Shown here: one piece after another, positions 20,501 to 28,451 of the stretch
Layout of the letters: each line of letters opens with the position of its first letter
How positions within the stretch are numbered: the stretch's first letter is position 1
NCBI GenBank assembly: GCA_000381565.1
Contig: KB906724.1
Location: 716,350 to 780,349, forward strand
Direction: 5' to 3'
Origin: Oxalobacteraceae bacterium AB_14
GTDB taxonomy: Bacteria > Pseudomonadota > Gammaproteobacteria > Burkholderiales > Burkholderiaceae_D
Length of the DNA: 64,000 nt
Position numbers and translations under genes: made by a program
The notes under the pieces: generated by a model
What the model was told of the DNA's origin: nothing
Database searches by the model: none
What the model saw: the letters and a program-made list of their open reading frames with translations, nothing else

Positions 20501-21148
20501 TACGTGAAGGCCGCGCCGTTCACCGACCGCCAGAAGCTGGCCGAGGAAAAGATCGCGCTGGGCTTCTATCTGTCGGGCCATATGTTCGATTCGTTCGCGC
20601 CGGAGGCGCGCCGCTTCGCCCGCACCAAGCTCGCCGAGCTGGAGCCGTCGCGCGAGCCGCGCATGCTGTGCGGCGTGATCACCGGCATCCGCCCGCAGAT
20701 GACGCAGCGCGGCAAGATCCTGATCGTCACCTTGGACGACAAGACGGCGGTGGTCGAGGTCACCGTGTATTCGGAGGTGTTCGAAGAGAACAAGCGCATG
20801 TTCAAGGACGACGAGTTCCTGGCCGTGGTCGGCAAGGTGTCGGAAGACCGCTTCTCCGGCGGCCTGCGCATCTCGGCCGAGAAGGTGTTCGACATCGTGA
20901 CGGCGCGCGTCAACTACGGCAAGCAGCTGGGCATGGCGCTGCCGACCTCGGTGGATGTGCGCAAGATGGCCGAAGTGCTGGCGCCGCACCGCCACGCGGA
21001 CGGCTTGCCGGTGTCGGCGCGCATCACGCCGCAGGGCGTGGGTTGCGTGGTGCAGCTGGGCGAGGCGTGGCGCGTGGCGCCGTCGGACGAGCTGCAGCTG
21101 GCGCTGCAGCAGGTGCTGGGCGCCAGGGATGTCGCGATCGAGTACTAG
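17591..21148 (+). CDS. dnaE: DNA polymerase III subunit alpha
   Basis: 1185 residues, the usual length. The PHP domain starts at about residue 27 (FVHLRVHSEYSIVDGL). The polymerase active-site motif PDFDIDF is at about 434-440 and supplies two of the three catalytic aspartates. YGFNKSHAAAYALLSY marks the palm/fingers region, a helix-hairpin-helix (INRRTIESLIRAGAFD) follows, and an OB fold is near 980-1060. It is the replicative polymerase of the chromosome. The extra N-terminal 25 residues are Ala/Pro-rich. The stop abuts a repeat of the CGTCATTCCCGC family. Confidence 0.97.
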   Translation: MNMVANEQEVAANPAMAPAVAKAGPDFVHLRVHSEYSIVDGLVRIDDLVATAAKDKQAALAVTDLSNMFGMVKFYKAARGKGIKPVVGVDVWITNDDNRDKPHRLMLFAKNHMGYLQLCELLSQAWLTNQYKGRAEIRTEWLVERTAKSYALLPDVSPANALIALSGAHFGDVGTAIENGNPALAEKNAQKWAGIFPGHFYIEIQRAGQANQEAQVRHAVALAARLGLPVVATHPVQFISPDEFIAHEARTCIAEGEMLANNKRVRRFNEQMRFMSQAEMRELFHDLPAALQNSVEIAKRCNLTLTLGKPQLPNFPTPGMTIDEFLRAETKKGLEERLEQLYPDPVKREAQRERYEARLEFENNTIINMKFPGYFLIVAEFIQWGKNNDVPIGPGRGSGAGSLVAYALKITDLDPLKYNLLFERFLNPERVSMPDFDIDFCQEKRDLVIQHVKDLYGRDAVSQIATFGTMAAKGAIRDVGRVMDFGYNFCDGVSKLIPFKPGKPVSIAEAIEEEPMLKERQQNEEEVAQLLDLAQQVEGITRNIGMHAGGVLIAPGKLTDFCPLYTQGGDGGVVSQYDKDDVEAVGLVKFDFLGLTTLTILDRAVRYIKMLDPNESAFDLAKLPLNDRPSYELLTKAKTVAVFQLESRGMQGMLKDARPDRFEDIIALVALYRPGPMDLIPDFCKRKHGEKFDYPDPRTESILSETYGIMVYQEQVMQMAQIVGGYSLGGADMLRRAMGKKKAEEMAEHREIFRAGAAKDGLSAQKADEIFDLMEKFAGYGFNKSHAAAYALLSYHTAYLKAHHPAAFMAANMSLAMEDTEKVKILVEDSIDICGLTILPPDINKSDFRFMPDGPPPSVTGKKVTQIRYGLGACKGAGQNAIEAIIAARSAGGPFTSLFDFCKRVDKKQINRRTIESLIRAGAFDCLNIDRAILLATVSFAMECADQEAKAANQVSLFGGDDSDLVAPPEYVKAAPFTDRQKLAEEKIALGFYLSGHMFDSFAPEARRFARTKLAELEPSREPRMLCGVITGIRPQMTQRGKILIVTLDDKTAVVEVTVYSEVFEENKRMFKDDEFLAVVGKVSEDRFSGGLRISAEKVFDIVTARVNYGKQLGMALPTSVDVRKMAEVLAPHRHADGLPVSARITPQGVGCVVQLGEAWRVAPSDELQLALQQVLGARDVAIEY

Positions 21149-21230
21149 CGTCACTCCCGCGAACGCGGGAGTCCATGCAGCTTTTGCTTGGCCAGCGTTC
21201 TATGGATTCCCGCCTGCGCGGGAATGACGT
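21149..21230. repeat. CGTCA-type palindromic repeat, copy 1
   Basis: Two short hairpins (CTCCCGCGAACGCGGGAG and TTCCCGCCTGCGCGGGAA) in inverted orientation, bounded by CGTCA and TGACG. It is a member of a five-copy family in this window (23832, 40150, 53075, 54752). It directly follows dnaE and may also act as a 3' stabiliser or terminator. Confidence 0.8.
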
Positions 21231-21463
21231 CACATCTGTTCGCTGATGCTGGTGATGGCATACCCCTTGGCGCCTATCTGCTCGAGGGGATGGACGATGT
21301 GGTAGCGGGACAGATCGGCCAGGCCGTCGTCGACTTCGACCTGGCTGGCCTCGGGATGCCAGTCGGTGTTGGTGGCTTCCTCGGGGATGGGTTTGCCCTC
21401 CGGCACAGCGAGGTAGCTGTGTTTGCCTTTTGCTTCATCTCGGTAATAAATATCCACACGCAT
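21230..21463 (-). CDS. Small conserved protein (DUF6139-like)
   Basis: 77 residues (MRVDIYYRDEAKGKHSYLAV at the N-terminus). It is acidic and soluble, with no signal peptide. It resembles the DUF6139 family I recall from Oxalobacteraceae; the name is from memory. No function is known. It is convergent with dnaE, with repeat copy 1 between them, and stands alone. Confidence 0.65.
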   Translation of the reverse strand: MRVDIYYRDEAKGKHSYLAVPEGKPIPEEATNTDWHPEASQVEVDDGLADLSRYHIVHPLEQIGAKGYAITSISEQM

Positions 21464-21603
21464 GGTATTTCTCCTTGGACGAAAAAGCCATGGTACCGGA
21501 ATTTTCAGGCCGATGCGTATTCGACGTCATCGTGCGCGACGGTGGACAGCGCGCCGTGGCTACGGCGATGCATAATGCTATATAACGATACAAAGCGTCC
21601 CGT

Positions 21604-23235
21604 ATGTCTGCCTCCCGTCTGCGTTACCTGGAATTCCCCGTTTTCATAGCGTTGTACCTGCTATTTGACTGGGCGACCTATATCGACCCCTTGTATGGCT
21701 TGAACATCACGCCATGGAATCCCGATCCGGCGCTGGGGCTGGTGTTCTGGTTGCGGCACGGCTGGCGCGCGGCGCTGCCGTGGTTCGTGGCGCTGGTGGG
21801 CGGCGAGTTGCTGGTGCGCGGCATGCCGGACGGCTGGACGGTCAGCTTGTTGAGTTCGCTTTGGCTGAGCGCCGGCTATGGCTTGCTGGGCGCGGCGCTG
21901 CGCCGCCAGTTCGGCGACGGCGGCGTGTTCGACAGCCGCGACCGCCTGTTCCAGTGGGTGCTGATCGTGGTGGTCGGCACCATGGTCAACGATGTCGGCT
22001 ATATCTCCGTGTTGTCGGCGGCCGGCCTGATCCCGGCGGGGCAGTGGGGCGAGGCGGTGCTGCGCTTCGGCATCGGCGACATGGTCGGGGTGCTGGTGTC
22101 GATGCCGCTGATCTGGATGCTGGCCAATGCGGGCGACCGCCAGCGCCTGCGGGCGACGGTGTGGCGGGCCGAGACCTTGGCCTATCTGGCGCTGGCGATC
22201 GGCGTGCTCGACATGGTGTTCGGCACCATCGCCACCTCGGAGTTCAAGCATTTTTATTTCCTGTTCCTGCCGGTGATCTGGGCGGCGTTCCGCCAGGGAC
22301 TGTTCGGCACGGCGCTGATGGTGTTTGTGCTGCAGGCGGGCATAGGCGCGCTGGTCAAATGGAACCACGCGGTCTACATCGCCGTGCATGAATTGCAGAT
22401 GCTGGACGCGGTGCTGGCGCTGGTGGGCTTTTCGATCGGCATCGCGGTCGACGAGCTGCGCAAGGTCTCCAGCGAGCTCAAGCAGACGATGCGGCTGGCG
22501 GCGGCCGGCGAGATGGCCGCCGCGCTGGCGCATGAATTGAACCAGCCGTTGACGGCGCTGGGCGCCTACGGCAAGGCGTGCGAATATTTGCTGGAGCGGG
22601 GCGAGGGCGGCGAGGTGCTCAAGGGCGCAATCCAGCGCATGATCGCCGAATCGGGCCGGGCCGCCGACGTGGTGCGGCGGCTGCGCGATTTCTTCCGCAC
22701 CGGCGCGATGAAGCTCGAGCCGGTCGACGCCGGCCAGCTGGTGGCGGGCATCAGCCAGCAGTTCTACGCCCAGCTGCGTGAGCATGGGGTCGAGCTGGTG
22801 GTGGGCGAGATTCCGCCGCTGGCGATCCTGGCCGACCGCCTGCAGCTGGAGCTGGTGCTGCGCAACCTGCTGGCCAACGCGCTGGATGCGGTGCAGGAGC
22901 GGCCGGCCGGCGCGCGCCGCATCAGCTTGTCGGTGCAGCGGCTGGACGGCCAGCGCAAGACCAAGGGTAAGCAACAGCGGGGCGGCTGTTTGCAGCTGAC
23001 GGTGGAGGATAGCGGCAAGGGCGTGTCGGCGGCGCTGGCGGCGCGGCTGTTCGAGCCGTTTGTGTCGTCCAAGGCCAGCGGCCTGGGACTGGGGCTGGTG
23101 CTGAGCCGCGCCATCATGGAGGCGCACGGCGGATCGCTGTGGGCCGAGGTGGGCGGGCATGGAATTTTCAGGATGGCGCTGCCTTTGGCGCGTCCTATCG
23201 GGCACGATGGAGAGCAGGTGGGCTATGCAGCATGA
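21604..23235 (+). CDS. MASE1-type membrane sensor histidine kinase
   Basis: 543 residues. About eight hydrophobic segments cover residues 1-285 (MASE1-like integral sensor). The HisKA H-box AHELNQPLTALGAY carries the phospho-acceptor H310; the HATPase domain shows NLLANALDAV, DSGKGVS and GLGLGLVLSRAI. It autophosphorylates and passes the phosphate to the FixJ-type regulator whose start codon lies inside its 3' end (11-nt overlap). The ligand is unknown. Promoter not identified. Confidence 0.88.
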   Translation: MSASRLRYLEFPVFIALYLLFDWATYIDPLYGLNITPWNPDPALGLVFWLRHGWRAALPWFVALVGGELLVRGMPDGWTVSLLSSLWLSAGYGLLGAALRRQFGDGGVFDSRDRLFQWVLIVVVGTMVNDVGYISVLSAAGLIPAGQWGEAVLRFGIGDMVGVLVSMPLIWMLANAGDRQRLRATVWRAETLAYLALAIGVLDMVFGTIATSEFKHFYFLFLPVIWAAFRQGLFGTALMVFVLQAGIGALVKWNHAVYIAVHELQMLDAVLALVGFSIGIAVDELRKVSSELKQTMRLAAAGEMAAALAHELNQPLTALGAYGKACEYLLERGEGGEVLKGAIQRMIAESGRAADVVRRLRDFFRTGAMKLEPVDAGQLVAGISQQFYAQLREHGVELVVGEIPPLAILADRLQLELVLRNLLANALDAVQERPAGARRISLSVQRLDGQRKTKGKQQRGGCLQLTVEDSGKGVSAALAARLFEPFVSSKASGLGLGLVLSRAIMEAHGGSLWAEVGGHGIFRMALPLARPIGHDGEQVGYAA

Positions 23236-23827
23236 TTTAACCGTATTCATCGTCGACGACGACCCGTCGGTGCGCGACGCGCTGGGCCTGTTGCTGGGCG
23301 TGCGCGGCTATCGCACCGCGATGTTCGCCAGCGGCGAAGCTTTCCTGCAATCGTGGCAGCCGGCCTGGCGCGGCTGCATGCTGATCGACATCCGCATGTC
23401 CGGCATGGACGGGTTGAGCCTGCAGATGGAGCTGAAACGGCGCGGCTGGGGGCTGCCGGTGATCATCATGAGCGGCCACGGCGACGTCAGCATGGCGCGC
23501 GCGGCGTTCAAGGCGGACGCGGTGGACTTCCTGGAAAAACCGTTCGACGACGGCAAGCTGATCGCCGCCATCGACGAGGCGCTGGCGCGCGCGCGCAGCG
23601 TGCACAGCGAAGAGCAGCGGCGCAGCCGCAGCGCCAGCCTGCTGAGCGAGCTGACGCCGCGCGAGCGCGAGGTGATGCAACTGGTGGTCATGGGCCGCCA
23701 CAACCGCGAGATCGGGCCGGCGCTGGGCATCAGCGTGCGCACGGTGGAAGTGCACAAGGCGCGGCTGATGGCCAAGCTGGGGGTCGACAACGTCGCCGAC
23801 CTGGTGCGGATTACGATGCCGGACTGA
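23225..23827 (+). CDS. FixJ/NarL-type response regulator
   Basis: 200 residues from ATG 23225, overlapping the kinase gene by 11 nt. The receiver domain has VDDDPS, phospho-acceptor D55 (MLIDIRMSGMDG) and K in FLEKPFDDG. A LuxR-type helix-turn-helix follows (LTPREREVMQLVV, then SVRTVEVHKARLMAKLG). It is transcriptionally and functionally paired with the kinase. Targets are not visible. A repeat of the CGTCA family follows 5 nt after the stop. Confidence 0.9.
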   Translation: MQHDLTVFIVDDDPSVRDALGLLLGVRGYRTAMFASGEAFLQSWQPAWRGCMLIDIRMSGMDGLSLQMELKRRGWGLPVIIMSGHGDVSMARAAFKADAVDFLEKPFDDGKLIAAIDEALARARSVHSEEQRRSRSASLLSELTPREREVMQLVVMGRHNREIGPALGISVRTVEVHKARLMAKLGVDNVADLVRITMPD

Positions 23828-23831
23828 GCGT

Positions 23832-23911
23832 CGTCATTCCCGCGAAGGCGGGAATCTATGCACGGCGTGCGCGCAAAATCAATATGGATCCCCGCCTGCG
23901 CGGGGATGACG
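23832..23911. repeat. CGTCA-type palindromic repeat, copy 2
   Basis: CGTCATTCCCGCGAAGGCGGGAA at the left, CCCCGCCTGCGCGGGG plus ATGACG at the right: two hairpins in opposite orientation about 80 nt overall, close to copies 1 and 3. Confidence 0.85.
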
Positions 23912-23912
23912 G

Positions 23913-23960
23913 TTCAGGCCGGCGCCAGCGCCTCGGCGTGGGCCCACAGCAATCTTGTTT
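23913..23960 (-). pseudogene. 3' stub of a gene cut by the IS element
   Basis: A minus-strand stub reads LLWAHAEALAPA then stop. Its last residues resemble the end of the fusion gene at 26029 (SWRAEALVPA), and the underlying DNA matches over about 22 nt with few differences. It is probably the end of a related or duplicated gene, with the rest lost at or before IS insertion. Only some 15 codons remain, so identity is tentative. Confidence 0.35.
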
Positions 23961-23982
23961 TTCGTCAATTAAGCTGATCCCC

Positions 23983-25909
23983 TGAGTTCGACAGTTTGCG
24001 GCCAATTTTCGCGGTTTTTCTGAGCTGCACGCCATATAGATGAAGCACTTACATCCGTTTTTCCTTCGATTTTGAAAAATTCGTGTAATGGCACGTTTTT
24101 AAAAATTCGCTGGTTGTTGACATTCTAGTTGCATGCAAATAGAGTAACGGCATGTTCATCAAAGTGACCACATCCGGACCGCGCCGCTACGTTCAGCTGG
24201 TCGAAGCGTATCGCGACGACAATGGGCGCCCCAAACAGCGTACCGTTGCGACCTTGGGCCGACTCGATCAGCTCAACACTGAGCTTGAGTCGGTGATTTC
24301 CGGCTTGCTGCGCGTGACTGGAAAAACGCGACCGGAGGCGCCGCCGGCGCCGTCGCTGACGTTCGAGTCGGCGCGCGATTATGGCGATGTCTGGGCGCTG
24401 ACCGAACTGTGGAATTCGCTCGGCTTCGATCGTCTGCGCCAGGTCTTCCGGAAAACCCGGCACACCATCGATATCGAGGCGCTGATCCGGCTGATGGTGC
24501 TGAACCGGTTGTGCGATCCTGACTCGAAGCTGGGCGTGTTGCGGTGGGTCGAAACTGTCACTTTGCCCGGTATCATGGCGGAAAAAATCGAGCACCATCA
24601 ACTGCTGCGGGCGATGGACGCGATGGTCGAATACCAGGAGGAAGTCGACCAGGTGCTGGCCGGTTTGCTGCGTCCGATGGTCGATCAGGATCTGGCGGTG
24701 GTGTTCTACGACATGACCACGATCCGGGCTGACGGGCTGTCGCAGCAGGACGACGACGTGCGCAAATTCGGCATGTCGAAGGAAGGCCTGATCGCGCGCC
24801 AGGTCATGCTTGGCGTGGTGCAGACGGCCGATGGCTTGCCTCTGTATCACGAGGTGTTTGACGGCAACATCGTTGAAGTGACGACCATCAAACCGATCAT
24901 CGAAAAGATTGTGCGGCGCTTCCCGGTCAAGCGCATCATCGCCGTGGCCGATCGTGGCCTGCTCTCGACCGACAACCTGGCGGACTTACAAGCGATCACC
25001 CTGCCGGGCGGCGGCACGCTCGAATTCATTCTGGCCGTGCCGGGGCGCCGCTACGGCGATTTCGTGGAGTTGCTGGCGCCCTTCCATGCAGCGCAATGCG
25101 CCGATGCGAAGCAAGAGGTCCTGGGTGAGACCAAGTGGGACAAACTGCGTCTGATCATCGCGCACGACCCGGACGTGGCCAAGGCCGCCGGCGCCAAGCG
25201 CGATCTGCTCATCGAGTCGCTTGAGCAGAAGGCTGCTCAATGGGCGGTCAAACTCGACGGACAGGATATGGGCAAAAGCAAGCGTGGCCGCAAGCTGTCG
25301 GACGGCGGCGCCCGCGCCCGGTTCTATCACGAAGTATGCGAGGCGCATCTGGCGCGCATCGTCCGGGTTGACCTCAAAAGCGAGCTGTTCACATACACCA
25401 TCGACGAGCGCGCGCTAACGCATGCGCGCCTGATGGATGGCAAGCTTCTGCTGGTCACCAACACCGCTGATCTGACGCCGGAAGAAGTGGTTAAACGGTA
25501 TAAATCATTAGCCGATATCGAGCGCGGCTTCCGCGTGCTCAAATCCGAAATCGAGATCGGCCCGATCTATCATCGACTGCCTGAACGCATCCGCGCCCAC
25601 GCAGCGATCTGCTTCATGGCCCTGATCCTGTATCGCGTCATGCGCACCCGCTTGCACGCCAGCGACACCGCGCTCTCGCCCGAGCGCGCCCTGACGAAAC
25701 TGCGCCGAATTCAGCATCATCGCGTCACGCTGAATGGCACCGAGTCGGTCACCGGAATTTCAAAACTCGACAAGGAACAGATAGACATTCTCTCGGCCCT
25801 GACGATTAAAAAACCGACCCTCGAGACCCAATTAACTCTCCTGTAGTGGCATTTTTTAACCATCGCTACTATATAAATCAACAACTTACGCGCTCAACTG
25901 TCGAACTCG
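23983..25909 (+). mobile_element. IS1634-family insertion sequence
   Basis: About 1.93 kb bounded by inverted repeats with the core GAGTTCGACAGTT (left near 23984-23996; right, complementary, 25896-25908). One transposase gene fills the element. The flanking DNA shows no clear target duplication by eye, and the exact ends are uncertain by a few bases. Confidence 0.8.
24152..25846 (+). CDS. IS1634-family transposase
   Basis: 564 residues, apparently intact. DDE-type features: YDMTTI and VADRGLLS contribute the aspartates, and the C-terminal block SLADIERGFRVLKSEI the glutamate. The N-terminus (RYVQLVEAYRDDNGRPKQRT) is typical of the family. It lies inside GAGTTCGACAGTT inverted repeats, so the element may still be mobile. 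Confidence 0.88.
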   Translation: MFIKVTTSGPRRYVQLVEAYRDDNGRPKQRTVATLGRLDQLNTELESVISGLLRVTGKTRPEAPPAPSLTFESARDYGDVWALTELWNSLGFDRLRQVFRKTRHTIDIEALIRLMVLNRLCDPDSKLGVLRWVETVTLPGIMAEKIEHHQLLRAMDAMVEYQEEVDQVLAGLLRPMVDQDLAVVFYDMTTIRADGLSQQDDDVRKFGMSKEGLIARQVMLGVVQTADGLPLYHEVFDGNIVEVTTIKPIIEKIVRRFPVKRIIAVADRGLLSTDNLADLQAITLPGGGTLEFILAVPGRRYGDFVELLAPFHAAQCADAKQEVLGETKWDKLRLIIAHDPDVAKAAGAKRDLLIESLEQKAAQWAVKLDGQDMGKSKRGRKLSDGGARARFYHEVCEAHLARIVRVDLKSELFTYTIDERALTHARLMDGKLLLVTNTADLTPEEVVKRYKSLADIERGFRVLKSEIEIGPIYHRLPERIRAHAAICFMALILYRVMRTRLHASDTALSPERALTKLRRIQHHRVTLNGTESVTGISKLDKEQIDILSALTIKKPTLETQLTLL

Positions 25910-25977
25910 GGAGCTCAGCCCGGCACCAGTGGGCGGGCCGGGTGGAGGGGCGGTTCCAAATACCAAGCGCAACCCAG

Positions 25978-26010
25978 TGATCTGACAGAAACCAGGTAAC
26001 TGTCAGATCA
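25978..26010. repeat. Perfect 11-bp inverted repeat
   Basis: TGATCTGACAG and CTGTCAGATCA are separated by 11 nt. The hairpin lies between the IS element and the end of the ligase/GT9 gene. There is no T-run, so it is not a standard terminator; it may be a Rho-dependent end, an operator or an IS-end relic. Confidence 0.7.
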
Positions 26011-26028
26011 GATCGCAACCATGACACT

Positions 26029-28290
26029 TTAGGCCGGCACCAGCGCCTCTGCCCGCCACGACTCCACCACCTCCAACACCTGCTCCGGCGTAATCGCCAG
26101 CATGCAGGTGCAGCGCGCCGCGTCCTCGCAATGGCCGCAGGCCACCGGCGTGCACAGGCTGCGTGCGCGCGGGCCCAGCGCGCCCCAGCGCACGATGTCG
26201 ATCGGCTTGAGCGGCGGGAACAGGCCCAGCGCCGGCCGTCCCAGCGCGGACGCCAGGTGCAGCGGCCCGGTGCCGCTGGCGATCAGGCCGTCGCAGCCGC
26301 CGATCAGCGCGGTGAAGCCGTCCAGGTCCAGGCGGCCGCACAGATTCTCCACATTCGGCAAGGCCAGCAACTCCGGCGCCTGTTGCGCCAGCAGTTCGCC
26401 CTCGGCCGCGCTGCCGGTGACCAGCACCCGCACGCCGTCGGCCGCGCCTAGCAGGCGGGCCAGCGTCGTGTAGTGCTGCAGCGGCCATTCGCGGCCGTTG
26501 CCGTTGGACTTGGGATGCAGGATCAGCTTGAAGCCGGGCGCGGCCAGCACGGCGTCGGCGGCCGGGTGGTGCGGCGTGTCCAGGCCGTACATGGTCTTCA
26601 ATTGCTCCAGCGGCGGTTCCACGTCCACGCCCAGCGGCAGCAGCAGCTTGAAGTTCAGCTGCGCCTCATGCAGCGGCGAATTGGCGCGGCTGAAGGTGGC
26701 CAGGCGGTTGCAGTGGTACCAGTGATGGATGCGGTGGCTGCTGCCGATGCGGCGCTGGATGCCGGAGCGGCGCGCCGCCGCCGCCAGGGTGCGCTGCGGG
26801 AAAGTGAAGATCATGGTGTCGCAGCCGGTCTGCGCCAGCCCGTGCGCCCAGTCGTCGCCCAGCTCCTCCAGGGTCAGTACGCGGTCGACGTGGCGGCACT
26901 GCGCCACCACGGCGGCGGCGTAGCGGCGGCACAGGAACACCACCTCGACCTGCGGATACAGCTGCTTCAGGTAGCCCGCCAGCGGCAGGGTCAGCACCAC
27001 GTCGCCGATATTGTCGGTGCGGGCGATCAGGATGCGGCGCGGCACCGGCGCCGGGTACTGCGCGGCCAGGCACATGCCGACCAGGCTGCACACCATCATC
27101 ACGTAAAACACTTTCGGCATCATCAGCCAGAACATCACGTCGGTCAGGCCGAAGGCGAAGAAGGCCACCACCACCACCATGCCGGCCAGCGCCAGCGGAT
27201 GCTGGCCCTGGTCCGGACGGCGCAGCTGGCCGGCGAAGTAGCACAGCGGCGCGATATACATGGACAGCAAGAGGCTGAAGTCGAGCAGGCCGCCGGTGGC
27301 CAGGCAGTTCAGCATGTCGTTGTGGCTGCTGCTGTAGAGCAGCGCCGCCGATTGCTGCAAGCGGCCCTGGGCCGCCAGCGCGTGCAGCGCGACGTCGAAT
27401 TGTTCGCGCCCCACGCCCAGCCACGGATGTTCGGAAAACATCATCCACGAAGCTTTCCACAGCTCCAGGCGGATGCCGACCGAGGTGTTGGCGTCGCCCA
27501 GCGTCAGATAGTTGTTGATGTCGGCGAACGCCTGGGCTATCCGCAGCGCCACGCCGGTGGCCGGCACGGCGAACGCCAGCACCATCAGCACCAGCAGCAC
27601 CACGCCCGCCAGCAACAGGCGGCGGCCGTACATGCGCGCGCCGTAGCGCGCCACCGGGATCAGCACCAGCGGCAGCGCCAGCCAGCCGCCGCGCGAGGCC
27701 GACAGGATCGAGGCCAGCAGGCCGCACAGCAGGCCCACCACGGGCAGCCAGGAAAAGCGGGTGCGGCGCAGGTCGCTCAGGCCGCACAGCGACATCAGGC
27801 CGCAGGCCAGCGCCAGGTCGCCGAAGGTGATTTCGTGATGGGTGTAGCCGATCGCCCGGTCCAGGCCGCCGATCGTGACCTGGTACAAGGCGACCGTCGC
27901 CGACAGCACGGCGGCAAAGCCCAGGCCCAGCCAGAAATGGCGGGCGCGCGGGCGCAGGTAGTACATCACGCCGATGCAGCTGAGGCCGAACAGCAGGCGC
28001 GACGGCCCGTCCAGGGTGTGCAGGCTCTGGTGGTCCAGCAGCAGGCGCAGCAGCGATACCAGGAAATAGCCGCCGAAGGCCATCACCACGCCGCCGATGT
28101 CGCTCCAGTGGCGGCGGTACAGCGCCAGCATCAGCGGGCCGCGGCGGAACAGCAGCAGCAGGATCAGCAGCTGGACCAGGCCGAGGCCGATCTTGCTCGA
28201 CAGCGCCAGCGCCGGCAGCAGGAAGATCATCGTGGAGGAAAGCGGTCCGCCATATTCGGTTTGCGGCGTCGAGGAGCTGGCTGGAGTCAT
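26029..28290 (-). CDS. O-antigen ligase-like protein fused to a GT9 glycosyltransferase
   Basis: 753 residues from ATG 28290. Residues 1-420 contain about ten membrane segments and the Wzy/WaaL-type region (SASRGGWLALPLV; the periplasmic-loop motif EHPWLGVGREQF; SSSHNDMLNCLATGG). Residues 440-753 are a GT9 heptosyltransferase-like domain (RILIARTDNIGDVVLTLPLAGYL, KLILHPKSNGNGREWP, GTGPLHLASALGRPALGLF). Normally these are separate proteins: WaaL joins O-antigen to lipid A-core on the periplasmic face, GT9 adds heptose in the cytoplasm. It diverges from waaF. No frameshift is visible, so the fusion looks genuine. Confidence 0.8.
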   Translation of the reverse strand: MTPASSSTPQTEYGGPLSSTMIFLLPALALSSKIGLGLVQLLILLLLFRRGPLMLALYRRHWSDIGGVVMAFGGYFLVSLLRLLLDHQSLHTLDGPSRLLFGLSCIGVMYYLRPRARHFWLGLGFAAVLSATVALYQVTIGGLDRAIGYTHHEITFGDLALACGLMSLCGLSDLRRTRFSWLPVVGLLCGLLASILSASRGGWLALPLVLIPVARYGARMYGRRLLLAGVVLLVLMVLAFAVPATGVALRIAQAFADINNYLTLGDANTSVGIRLELWKASWMMFSEHPWLGVGREQFDVALHALAAQGRLQQSAALLYSSSHNDMLNCLATGGLLDFSLLLSMYIAPLCYFAGQLRRPDQGQHPLALAGMVVVVAFFAFGLTDVMFWLMMPKVFYVMMVCSLVGMCLAAQYPAPVPRRILIARTDNIGDVVLTLPLAGYLKQLYPQVEVVFLCRRYAAAVVAQCRHVDRVLTLEELGDDWAHGLAQTGCDTMIFTFPQRTLAAAARRSGIQRRIGSSHRIHHWYHCNRLATFSRANSPLHEAQLNFKLLLPLGVDVEPPLEQLKTMYGLDTPHHPAADAVLAAPGFKLILHPKSNGNGREWPLQHYTTLARLLGAADGVRVLVTGSAAEGELLAQQAPELLALPNVENLCGRLDLDGFTALIGGCDGLIASGTGPLHLASALGRPALGLFPPLKPIDIVRWGALGPRARSLCTPVACGHCEDAARCTCMLAITPEQVLEVVESWRAEALVPA

Positions 28291-28451
28291 GGTCACACGG
28301 TGAGGGCGGTGGAGGCGGCCGGGGCCGGCGAAAAAAGGCCGATTATAGCAGTTCGGCACCGGCTTTCCGGGCCGGGGCCGGCTTGTGGCTGTGGCCGCGA
28401 TGGGCGATAATCGAGCCGGCATGGGCCACCGGCCTGACGAAGAAAGACTCC

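Noticed and set aside
18308-21154. 948-codon frame antisense to dnaE
   Set aside because: Rich in His/Arg/Gln/Val with no motif; typical antisense shadow in high-GC DNA.
26473-28410. Plus-strand frame across the ligase/GT9 gene
   Set aside because: Gln/His/Ala-rich low-complexity shadow; the minus strand has real domains.
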